Assembly (NCBI GenBank): GCA_009691765.1
Contig: SIAO01000001.1
Span: 186,001-250,000, forward strand
Direction: 5' to 3'
Length of the DNA stretch: 64,000 nucleotides
Source of the DNA: Planctomycetota bacterium
GTDB lineage: Bacteria > Planctomycetota > GCA-002687715
Each line of letters begins with the position of its first letter. Within the stretch, counting starts at the first letter, position 1. The notes under the pieces were generated by a model, which saw only the letters and a list, made by a program, of their open reading frames with translations, had not been told where the DNA came from and made no database searches. The position numbers and the translations under genes are program-made. Shown one piece after another: positions 37,084-45,297 of this stretch.

Positions 37084-38295
37084 TCAGTCTTGGGCTGCAG
37101 CGCTGCGAACGTAATCCGTCAGTCGGTGGAACTGGACGTGCAAGTCGTCCTCACCGACTCCAAGCGGTGCTTTGAAGAACACTGAGAGGTGTTCCATGCG
37201 TCCGCGTTCTCCTCGGTCGCAAGCCAGTGAAGCCATGCGCACCATGTCGAGCACGAGTGGCGCTGCGAGAATGCTGTCAGTGCCGGCCCAAGTGAACTGC
37301 AACGACATGCGGTGGCCAAGGAACCCCTCGAAGTGGACAAAGTCCCAAGCAGTCTTGTTGTCTTCAAGGCTCGGCACGTAGTCGATGCGCACGATGGAAG
37401 TTGGCGCGTAGCCAAGGATGCGCTGCAGGATGCCGTCTTTGTTGCGAATCTTGGACGCACGGTGCAGTGGGTCTGCGAGGACTTGCCCGTCGCGGTCTCC
37501 GAGGATGTTGTAGCCAAGCCACGAGAGAATCTTGAGATTGCGGTAGCGGAACATCGGTGCGAGCGCGCTCTTCACGAGGGTTTCGCCGGTCTTGCCGTCG
37601 TGGCCCATGAAAACCACACCACGCGCTTCAGCGAGTCCGCAAACCGCGGGCGAGAGCATGCCTTCATTCGGAGTGAAATTGATGATGCCGTCGCATTCGA
37701 GCGCCGCGGCTGCGCCGTAGAGCTCACATGCACGCAGCCGCTTGTCGTTCGCCTTGATGGCCTGAAGCAACCCTTCGCCTGACTTGCGAAATGGAGCGCG
37801 CGGCAAAGGAGGTTCTGTGCTGGCAGCGTTGACCACAAACACGCGTTCGAGACGATGCTGCTTGCGGAACTCTTGGAGGTCTTTGCGCAGTTGGCGCAAC
37901 ACTCCATCCGGCTTGCCATGCAGGGTGGCTGTGGGTTCTCGCAGCGCTTGGATGGCGGGCCCACAATTCAAAGTCATTCCTGGCCGAATATTGGCGTCGC
38001 TACTCTTGAGTTTTGATCGAATTGCCTTCAACGATTCACCTGGAAAGCTGTGCGTCGTTGCTTGGATTGCCAACGCGCTCTCCCACAACGGCGTGTGACG
38101 AACATCATGGCCACCAAACACAAAGCGGCCGAACTGCGGCAACTTGAGTTTGGAGAACTCTGCACTGCAAGTGATGAGTCCTGACGTGTCCACCAATTTG
38201 CGCGCAAGCATATGCGTGCCTGCGATGAGCGTGGTCGCCAAGCCTCCGCGTGCTCCGATGATCCAGATGCCGATTTTGCCAGTTGCGCTCTTCAT
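37084..38295 (-). CDS. Inositol-3-phosphate synthase family protein
   Basis: 403 residues, the size of bacterial and archaeal forms. Rossmann NAD motif IWIIGARGGLATTL at the start, VNAASTEPPLP in the middle, and the catalytic-region signature GHDGKTGETLVKSALAPMFRYRNLKILSWLGYNILGDRDG, with the conserved lysines, followed by FEGFLGHRMSLQFTWAGTDSILAAPLVLDM. This matches myo-inositol-1-phosphate synthase, which converts glucose 6-phosphate to inositol 3-phosphate. The ATG at 38295 is chosen; the open frame to 38418 overlaps nadE and has no similarity. Product may feed inositol lipids or an osmolyte. Confidence 0.88.
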   Translation of the reverse strand: MKSATGKIGIWIIGARGGLATTLIAGTHMLARKLVDTSGLITCSAEFSKLKLPQFGRFVFGGHDVRHTPLWESALAIQATTHSFPGESLKAIRSKLKSSDANIRPGMTLNCGPAIQALREPTATLHGKPDGVLRQLRKDLQEFRKQHRLERVFVVNAASTEPPLPRAPFRKSGEGLLQAIKANDKRLRACELYGAAAALECDGIINFTPNEGMLSPAVCGLAEARGVVFMGHDGKTGETLVKSALAPMFRYRNLKILSWLGYNILGDRDGQVLADPLHRASKIRNKDGILQRILGYAPTSIVRIDYVPSLEDNKTAWDFVHFEGFLGHRMSLQFTWAGTDSILAAPLVLDMVRMASLACDRGERGRMEHLSVFFKAPLGVGEDDLHVQFHRLTDYVRSAAAQD

Positions 38296-38350
38296 GCGTG
38301 TCGCAGGTTGTAGCAGGACACCATAGGAATTACCTCGTTGCTTATGCGCA

Positions 38351-40000
38351 TCAGGGACGGATGCGGTCGTGAAACGCCCGGTGCGAAGCCACAAGCGGAA
38401 TGCGCCTACCCGATCCAAACGCCTTGCCAGAAACTTTCAGTCCAGGAGCAGCTTGACGACGCTTGTATTCACTCCCTGCGACGAGGCGCAGCACACGTTC
38501 AACGGTAGCCACATCGAACTCTGAATGCAGCTCGTGAATGGCACGAACACCCATCCCAGATTCGACATGCAATCGCAGAATCGCATCCAGCAGTGAGTAC
38601 GGCGGCAGCGAATCTTGATCGGTTTGATCAGGACGCAGTTCCGCACTGGGCGCTTTCGTCATGCTCGCGGCAGGAATCCATCCGCGCGTCTCGTAGTGCT
38701 GTGACAGCGAATACACCTCCGTCTTCCACATGTCTGCGATGGGCGCCAAACCACCGCACATGTCGCCATAGAGTGTGCAGTATCCGGTCGCCAGCTCTGA
38801 TTTGTTTCCCGTAGTCACCAGCATCCAACCCGTGCTGTTACTCAAGGCCATCAGCAAAGTGCCGCGCAAGCGTGCCTGCAAGTTCTCTTGCATCACTCCA
38901 AATGGCTGCTCGCCGAGCACACCACCGACTCCATCAAGTGCTGTTTCATAGATGGCATTGATCGCGATCTCATCACAACGAATGCCGATTGCCTGCGCCA
39001 ACTGGATGGCATCCGTCTTGCTACCTGCTGAACTAAAACGAGACGGCAACATGAAACCTCTCACGCGCTGCGCACCCAGCGCATCGACGCACAAACACGC
39101 GCACAGCGCGGAGTCGATGCCACCAGAGAGCCCTAACAGCACTCCTGCAAAGCCACACTTCTCAACATAGTCGCGAATCCCGAGAATGAGCGCAGCGCGC
39201 ACTTCGCCATTCAAATCCGACGCGGAGGCTTGCGCAGAGTCGCTCCCCAGCACGACACCAGAAGTGCAGTGGCCTCCCCGCGCAACCAGTTCCCCATTCG
39301 CTGCCACCACCAAAGAGTTCCCGTCGAAAATCAGTTCATCAGTTCCACCCACGAGATTGCAGAGCGCGAGAGGCACTCTGAGACGCCGCGCCGTCGAGCG
39401 CACGAGTTCCTCACGCAACGCTGGTTTTCCTTGGGTGTATGGCGAGGCCGACAAGTTCAGAATCAATTCCGCACCGGCGGCGACTGCAGCTGCGGCAGGA
39501 TCAGAGCCGTAGCGTGGCCCTTCCGGCGCACTAGGCCCGACCCAGAGGTCTTCGCATATGGTGACACCAACACGCGTGCCAGCGATGGACACCACCCCGC
39601 CCTCTGTGCCCGGTTCAAAGTAGCGGGCTTCGTCAAAGATGTCGTAGTTTGGAAGCAGGTGTTTTTCCCAGCGGGCGCGCTCGGCACCGCCTTCCAGCAA
39701 CACTGCAACGTTGGAAAATGGTCGACCAACTCCCATGCGCGCTGCGGCCGTACCTACGACTAAAGGAATCCGTATTTCTCGCGCAAGCACACGAAGTCCA
39801 TCTTCGGCAGCCTCGACGAAGCGACGCCGAAACAGCAAGTCGCGCGGCGAGTATCCGACCAGCGCCAGCTCTGAAGTCACCGCGATCAGTGCCCCCGCTG
39901 CTTGCGCCTCCAATGCAGCGGAACGAATCAACGCGAGGTTTCCTTCGATGTCTCCTGGAGTTGTGTTGAGCTGCAGCAGCGCGAGCTTAGTGAGGTCCAT
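38351..40000 (-). CDS. nadE: Glutamine-dependent NAD+ synthetase
   Basis: 549 residues. N-terminal nitrilase-type amidase with catalytic triad regions TSELALVGYSPRDLL (Glu), EKHLLPNYDIFDE (Lys) and VTICEDLWVG (Cys), then the synthetase domain with the P-loop LGLSGGIDSALCA and TTGNKSELATGYCTLYGDMCGGLAPI. The amidase supplies ammonia from glutamine for amidation of nicotinic acid adenine dinucleotide. ATG at 40000 is preferred to TTG 40009. It diverges from the HEAT protein gene across a 307-bp region with a palindrome. Confidence 0.96.
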   Translation of the reverse strand: MDLTKLALLQLNTTPGDIEGNLALIRSAALEAQAAGALIAVTSELALVGYSPRDLLFRRRFVEAAEDGLRVLAREIRIPLVVGTAAARMGVGRPFSNVAVLLEGGAERARWEKHLLPNYDIFDEARYFEPGTEGGVVSIAGTRVGVTICEDLWVGPSAPEGPRYGSDPAAAAVAAGAELILNLSASPYTQGKPALREELVRSTARRLRVPLALCNLVGGTDELIFDGNSLVVAANGELVARGGHCTSGVVLGSDSAQASASDLNGEVRAALILGIRDYVEKCGFAGVLLGLSGGIDSALCACLCVDALGAQRVRGFMLPSRFSSAGSKTDAIQLAQAIGIRCDEIAINAIYETALDGVGGVLGEQPFGVMQENLQARLRGTLLMALSNSTGWMLVTTGNKSELATGYCTLYGDMCGGLAPIADMWKTEVYSLSQHYETRGWIPAASMTKAPSAELRPDQTDQDSLPPYSLLDAILRLHVESGMGVRAIHELHSEFDVATVERVLRLVAGSEYKRRQAAPGLKVSGKAFGSGRRIPLVASHRAFHDRIRP

Positions 40001-40048
40001 TCGGGGCAAGCATAGGGAAGCTGCGCACGGCTTCCAGCCACTCCAGAG

Positions 40049-40085
40049 TGTTACCTTTTGGTAACAAGTGCGAGTTTTGGTAACA
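40049..40085. promoter_or_regulatory. Palindrome plus repeated half-site between nadE and the HEAT gene
   Basis: TGTTACC-TTTT-GGTAACA (40049-40066) is a perfect 7-bp dyad. TTTTGGTAACA recurs at 40075-40085, 19 bp further on. It lies about 50 bp upstream of nadE's start and about 220 bp upstream of the HEAT gene, so it is a candidate operator for nadE in particular. Confidence 0.5.
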
Positions 40086-40307
40086 CTTTTCCGCGTGGCG
40101 AGCTGTTTTGGAGAACGTGGGCCTCGATGCCCAAAAGTAATTTTAGCGAACGCAACATATGTAATTGCAAGACATTACAGCAACACGCTATCGCCATTAT
40201 CGTAAAACTGACCATTTCTGAGGCTGTCACGGCACCGTATTTGCTTACATGACCTCTGCTCACTTACGCATCCTGTGCAAAATGAGCACCACACGGAGAT
40301 GAACTTT

Positions 40308-42245
40308 ATGCGCTCTACAGTCTTTGCAACGGCGACGATCTTCGCACTCGCGTTGATCGCCGATGTCGCGCTCGCCCACGGCGGCACCTATCAGGGCCCC
40401 TCAGGCGGCGGCACCCCGGGCTACAGCGGCCCAATCGGGGGTGGAACCATTGGACCACAGCCAGGCGGCACAACGCCACCCGGCACGGGTGGCGCAACAC
40501 CTCCGCCTGCTGGCGGAGCGACGCCTCCCCCAAGCTCGGCTCCCACGCCCCGCCCCGCCGCACGCAATACCGGCCCCGCCGGTGGTCGCGGCTTCGGTGG
40601 CGCCACAGGTGGCCGCGCCAAAGCCAAGGTGGAAGATCGCACCACAGATTGGGATTGGTGGTGGGATCTGAATGAAGAGCGCTTCCTCCTCCTGAAGAAC
40701 AAAGTTCGTTCGCAGGAAGCCAGCTCGGACAACAAGGACACATTCCTCGGTGGAGCTCTCGGTGGCGGCGCCTCAAAGGTGACCTCAACCCAGATCCGCA
40801 AGGACATCCTCCCCAGCTTGCGCCTCGCTCTGAAGGACACCTATTACGACGCTCGTGCAGGTGCCGTCATCGCGCTCGGCAAAGTTGGCGACAAGAACAT
40901 GCCGGAGACGCTCAGCGATCTCCGCGCCATGCTTGCTGACAGCAACAAGATCGTTCAAGAGTCTGCATGCCTCGCCCTCGGCGTCCTTGGCAACAAGGAA
41001 TCGCTCAAAGATCTCCTCGACATCGCGAAGAACACTCGTGATGGACAGAAGCTCGCGGGTAAAGAAGGTGCAGACGTCCCCACGCGCATGCGCACTTTCG
41101 CTTCCGTAGCGATCGGCCTCATCGGTGGCCGCGAAGGCTTCGGCGCCGGCGAGAACTACGTCAAGGAACTGGTCACCATGGCCACCACCAAGTCACCCAA
41201 CCAGGATCTCCAGGTTGGACCGGCGATTGCGCTCCAAGTTGCGAAGTCGCAAGACTCCGTGCCGGCGCTCATCGCGATGTACAAGGACGAAGATCTCGAC
41301 AAGTGGGTGCGCGCGCATGCAGGCGTGGCCCTCGGCAAGATCGGCGCCAAAGCTGCGATTCCTGAACTGGTCAAAGGGCTCGACGACAAGGAAGGCTTCG
41401 TTGCCAACTCTGCCGCGATTGCCTTGGGACTGCTCACGGACCCCAGCGACCGCGAGACCATCAACAAGCTCATCCGTTACGCCAAGAGTGCACCTGAACG
41501 CTCCACCCGCAACTTCTGCATAATCGCACTCGGCGAGATCGGCGATGCCAAGGGTAAGGCCCTCCTGCTGGAGAGCTTGAGCAAAGGTCAGATGCACGAT
41601 CGCACCTTCGCGGCTCTCGCGCTGGGCATCATGGGCAACAAGTTTGAAGAAGGCCGCAGTGAATCCGGCCAGATGCTGCTCGAGACCTACAAAGGTATGA
41701 AGAGCGACCAAGAGAAGTCAGCAGTGGCCATCGGCCTCGCGCTCTGCGAGTACGAGCCAGCACGCGCGACGCTTGCAGAAGACCTCGTGAAGGGCCAGGG
41801 CAACCAGGACCTCAAGGGCCACCTCTGCACCGCGTTGGGTTTGCTCAACTACGCTGACAGCATCCCGGCCATCCAGGAATTGGCTCGCCAGAAAGGCGAC
41901 CAAGATCTGCGCAAGCGCGCATCCATCGCACTCGGCCTGTTGAAGGACCCGGATGCAGTGGACGTGCTCGAGAAGGTCATCCGCGAATCCAGCGCCAGCA
42001 AGGCGATCCTCGGTGCGGCGACTGTGGCCCTCGGCTACATCGGCGACCGTCGCGCCGTGCCGATCCTCGTATCGATGGTCGAGAACAAGCAAGGTGAAGT
42101 GCAGGACGTGTCCCGCGCGTTCGCTACCGTTGCTCTCGGCTTCCTCGGTGACAAGGACGACATCCCGTTCCTTTCGAAGATCCAGGAGAACTCCAATTAC
42201 CTCGCGCAAACCGAGGCACTGGCTGAACTCCTCACGATTCTCTGA
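40308..42245 (+). CDS. Exported HEAT-repeat protein
   Basis: 645 residues. ATG 40308 follows GGAGA by about 9 nt. A signal peptide (cleavage after ALA, about residue 23) is followed by a 70-residue Gly/Pro/Thr low-complexity segment, then about twelve HEAT/PBS-lyase-type helical repeats of roughly 35-40 residues, each with the core IALG.(I/L)GD or similar (VIALGKVGDK, CLALGVLGNK, VALGKIGAK, IALGLLTDP, IALGEIGDA, LALGIMGNK, IALGLLKDP, VALGYIGDR, VALGFLGDK). Such solenoids bind proteins; no enzyme motif is seen. It is followed 6 nt later by a decayed paralog. Confidence 0.88.
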   Translation: MRSTVFATATIFALALIADVALAHGGTYQGPSGGGTPGYSGPIGGGTIGPQPGGTTPPGTGGATPPPAGGATPPPSSAPTPRPAARNTGPAGGRGFGGATGGRAKAKVEDRTTDWDWWWDLNEERFLLLKNKVRSQEASSDNKDTFLGGALGGGASKVTSTQIRKDILPSLRLALKDTYYDARAGAVIALGKVGDKNMPETLSDLRAMLADSNKIVQESACLALGVLGNKESLKDLLDIAKNTRDGQKLAGKEGADVPTRMRTFASVAIGLIGGREGFGAGENYVKELVTMATTKSPNQDLQVGPAIALQVAKSQDSVPALIAMYKDEDLDKWVRAHAGVALGKIGAKAAIPELVKGLDDKEGFVANSAAIALGLLTDPSDRETINKLIRYAKSAPERSTRNFCIIALGEIGDAKGKALLLESLSKGQMHDRTFAALALGIMGNKFEEGRSESGQMLLETYKGMKSDQEKSAVAIGLALCEYEPARATLAEDLVKGQGNQDLKGHLCTALGLLNYADSIPAIQELARQKGDQDLRKRASIALGLLKDPDAVDVLEKVIRESSASKAILGAATVALGYIGDRRAVPILVSMVENKQGEVQDVSRAFATVALGFLGDKDDIPFLSKIQENSNYLAQTEALAELLTIL

Positions 42246-42251
42246 GCTGCC

Positions 42252-43289
42252 ATGAGCACTACACGACACTCGACCGCGGCAACGCTCGGTCGGGTGTCGT
42301 GTTTCATTTTGCTGGCAAACGCCGTACAGGCCACTGAACTGTTCGCTCAAGAAGGCTTTGGTGGTGCCTTCGCCGCGGCGACAGGTACGGGAAGCACCGG
42401 CTACGGCCATTGGATTCCTCACTGGCCCCGATGATCGCGAGTCCATAGCTGCCCTACGGGTTCTCGCGAGCAGTGATGGCGACCGCCTCGCTGTCTCCGC
42501 AGCGATCATCGCTCTCGGCGAATGTGGTGGAGAGGACGCGCGTTTGTGGTTGCTTGCGATGCTGCAAGCCGACACACCCTTCGTCAGCGCTCAAGCAGCC
42601 ATGGCGTTAGGTGTCTATTGTGCTCGAGTTCCGCACGCTGCAACGCTGGCCCTCGCCTGGCAGCGTTGCTCCAACCTCCAGGAGAAGGGCGCTTTCGCAG
42701 TTGCGCTCTCCATGGCACGCCCCCCAATGCGGCAAGCGCCTTGGTGAGCTCGATGACAGATCGCTCCATCGACCGTGAATTGGCGGCGCATATCAGCACA
42801 GCCCTAGGCATGCTCGGAGACAGCGCAAGCAGTGCTGCATTGTTGCCTTGGGTGCGACAAACACGGGATCCGGGCATGCACGTCCGCGCAACTCAAGGCC
42901 TACTCATGTTCCATTGCGAAGAGACTGTTCCTCTCTTGCTGCAGGAGCTCGAAAGCGCACGTGCATCGCAAGCGCTTTTTGGCGCAACCATCTACTCCTT
43001 GGGACTCAGCAGCGATGCTCGCGCATTACCTGCACTGATAGCTTGCGCCGAAAATGCCGACGAGAGACTCCCGGACATCTCTCGCGCTGCCGCCATCTTC
43101 AACTACGCCGAGGCGCTCTCTACAGCGCCAGCAGCGGCGTTCTGGCGGCACTCCTCAGAGTGCCGTAGATCGCGACGACCAACGCCGCAAGCAAAGCGCA
43201 AGAGCCGCGCATGCAGCAGCAGCGCAAGTGAAGATCCAGACTTGCGCAGTGCCCGTGTGTCGCAGTCGGTGTTCCATGTCGAGCGTTGA
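42252..43289 (+). pseudogene. Frameshifted tandem paralog of the HEAT-repeat protein
   Basis: Starts 6 nt after the intact HEAT gene with MSTTRHSTAATLGRVSCFILLANAVQATELFAQ, a signal sequence. Near 42385-42405 the similarity moves to the +1 frame (IGFLTGPDDRESIAALR aligns with LGLLTDPSDRETINKLI of the neighbour), and at a run of six C (42720-42725) it moves back (ARPPNAASALV...HISTALGMLGD aligns with HLCTALGLLNYAD). One extra and one missing base would restore a single reading frame. The 3' end is also uncertain and overlaps the minus-strand TPR gene by 135 bp. Real mutations, slippage or assembly errors are all possible. Confidence 0.7.
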
Positions 43290-43712
43290 CACCGCCGCAG
43301 TATGCCGAGATTCACCCGCAGCCGCGTAGGCCTCAAGCGCTCCGGGGCGATCAAAGGCCCAAAGCAACAGATCTCCGCGTAACGCCAACAACACCGCAGC
43401 GTTGGGATCAGCGTGCAGGAGGAAATCCACATCCGCAATGGCGCGCCTCAACAACTTCAGTTCACCAAGCGCCACCGCTCGCCAGTAGCGCAGCACGGGA
43501 TCGGTGCCACGCATGAGCAGCATGTCCGCCTCGTGAACGAACCCTGCAACACCGCGCGGGCCATTACGAAACTCGCGCAGGGCGCCGTCCAAGAGCGCAG
43601 AACGCCGCGAACTGTCTAGTTCCGAAACGAGTCGGTCCTGCAGCGACCGTTGGGCCAACACGGCTCCGCCACAGAAGCACAACAGACTCAAACAGCACAA
43701 CAGCTTCAGCAT
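43155..43712 (-). CDS. Exported TPR-like protein with C-terminal membrane helix
   Basis: 185 residues. ATG 43712 starts a clear signal peptide (MLKLLCCLSLLCFCGGAVLAQ). The middle has TPR-like helix pairs (DPVLRYWRAVALGELKLLRRAIADVDFLLHADPNAAVLLALRGDLLLW... in part) and residues 160-177 form a membrane helix followed by CLRRWSSR, giving a periplasmic domain anchored at its C-terminus. It begins 1 nt after the spermidine-synthase-like gene stops, so they are co-transcribed. Function unknown. Confidence 0.7.
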   Translation of the reverse strand: MLKLLCCLSLLCFCGGAVLAQRSLQDRLVSELDSSRRSALLDGALREFRNGPRGVAGFVHEADMLLMRGTDPVLRYWRAVALGELKLLRRAIADVDFLLHADPNAAVLLALRGDLLLWAFDRPGALEAYAAAGESRHTAAVSTLDMEHRLRHTGTAQVWIFTCAAAACAALALCLRRWSSRSTAL

Positions 43713-43713
43713 G

Positions 43714-45297
43714 TCAGCGAATCCTCGCCAACTTCTCAAGTGGCGCCTGATCATCCGTGAGAATGAGCATGCCCTCCTGCGGCGGTTGCAAACTCCAGCG
43801 AACGCCACGCGCGGTTGCGAGCACGTCCTGCAGCGAAACGGGCACCGATGCTGGTAGCAAATCGCGCCCAGGGGCCTTTGCGCAGAGCAACACGACGCTC
43901 CAAGCGTTCGGCACGCCGATGGCTTCAATCGTGCCGAAGTGCAAACGCAATGTGTTCCCGAGAACTTGCATCAATGGCGATTCCAAATCTTGAGTGCTCA
44001 CATTCACGGCGAAGATACCGTCTGGCTTCAAGCGCACACAAACCGCCGCAAGAAACTCTGTGGTGAACAAGTGTGCTGGAATTGCCAGCTGGCGAGCAAA
44101 AGCATCCAACACGATCAGCGAGAACTTGTGTTCCACAGATTCGAGAAACCGTCTCGCATCCGCGGCCAGCATCTTGCCTGTTTGTGCACTCGTACTGCCC
44201 AGCAAAGAACTTGTTGCGATCACCGCTGGATCCAGCTCCACAGAAATCACTGCACCAAGACGTGAGCCAAGCGTGTTGTCCAAGACTCGTGGCAACGTCC
44301 CCGCGCCTCCCCCGAGAATCAAGACATCCGCATCAGCATGTTGTTCTGCTGCGGCGAATCCTGCTAGGGCCAGCGTGTCGTAGTACTGGCCCGTCAGTAC
44401 ATGGCCTTCGACAAATAAGGAGTGGAACTCACCGAGGCCTTCATCGAGCGCCAAACGCACTTCAAAACGATTGTCAACACAGCGCACACGTGAAACATGC
44501 AGATGCTGGTAATCAGACTCCGCCACCAACAGCCGCTGCATTTCTGTCGTTTCGCCAGCGTTGCTTGGCCACGGCCTTGCATCAGGTCCTGGCGCAGCCA
44601 CAACCAACGTCAGTGCCATCACTGTGGCTATTCCGCCAGCGAGTCTTGCACCACGCAGTCCCAACATCAGCGCTGCGAGCCCATAAGCAACCGCTGCGCA
44701 ATAGAGCACTCCGCGAGGCCCAAGCGCGTCAAGGCAGGCACCATCAATCAACAACACTGCGACGAGGCCGCCGCATGTGGAAGCAGCAAGAACGCCCCCG
44801 AGAGGCATGCTGCCGCATGTAGCTAAAAGTGGTGTGAGTGTGCCCATGCAAAGCACCGGAATCCCTAGCACCGCTAGCGCCAAAGCCAAACTTCCAAAGG
44901 TCAGAAGTGGGCGCGCTTCTGGTGGCGTCGCTCCGAGGGGAAGTGCAATGGCTTCAGCTAATTGGGGCAAGCACAGCGAACCGAGCATGAGGCCAAGCGC
45001 AGCGCCAATGCTCAGCAATGCAGCACGTTCCCGCTGAACACCAAAGCGAGCGAAACGCCCTCCGAGAAGTGACCCAACTGCTCCCGTTGCGAGCAGCACC
45101 GCAATCACATTGCTCCACACGGGAGACGATGTTCCAAACCAAGGAGCAAAGGCACGGACTGCTGTGATTTCCGTGCCAAGCCAACCAGCACCGCACAGGA
45201 ATGCGACACAGGCCAGAACTGGCGTACGAACCGCTGGCTGCACGGACTTTTTCACAGTATCGGCGTCGCGCGCGGCAGTGGTACTACTTGTCGCCAC
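43714..45297 (-). CDS. Membrane-bound spermidine-synthase-like protein
   Basis: 527 residues. The N-terminal half has about six to seven membrane helices (residues 27-230) and the C-terminal half is a Rossmann methyltransferase-fold domain of the spermidine synthase type, with VLILGGGAGTLPRVL (nucleotide loop), ISVELDPAVI, MLAADARRFLE and IVLDAFARQLAIPAHLFTTEFL. Such fused proteins are widespread, but their products are mostly unknown. No S-adenosylmethionine decarboxylase is seen nearby. Start GTG 45297, overlapping the previous gene by 14 nt. Aminopropyl transfer is possible but not shown. Confidence 0.83.
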   Translation of the reverse strand: MATSSTTAARDADTVKKSVQPAVRTPVLACVAFLCGAGWLGTEITAVRAFAPWFGTSSPVWSNVIAVLLATGAVGSLLGGRFARFGVQRERAALLSIGAALGLMLGSLCLPQLAEAIALPLGATPPEARPLLTFGSLALALAVLGIPVLCMGTLTPLLATCGSMPLGGVLAASTCGGLVAVLLIDGACLDALGPRGVLYCAAVAYGLAALMLGLRGARLAGGIATVMALTLVVAAPGPDARPWPSNAGETTEMQRLLVAESDYQHLHVSRVRCVDNRFEVRLALDEGLGEFHSLFVEGHVLTGQYYDTLALAGFAAAEQHADADVLILGGGAGTLPRVLDNTLGSRLGAVISVELDPAVIATSSLLGSTSAQTGKMLAADARRFLESVEHKFSLIVLDAFARQLAIPAHLFTTEFLAAVCVRLKPDGIFAVNVSTQDLESPLMQVLGNTLRLHFGTIEAIGVPNAWSVVLLCAKAPGRDLLPASVPVSLQDVLATARGVRWSLQPPQEGMLILTDDQAPLEKLARIR

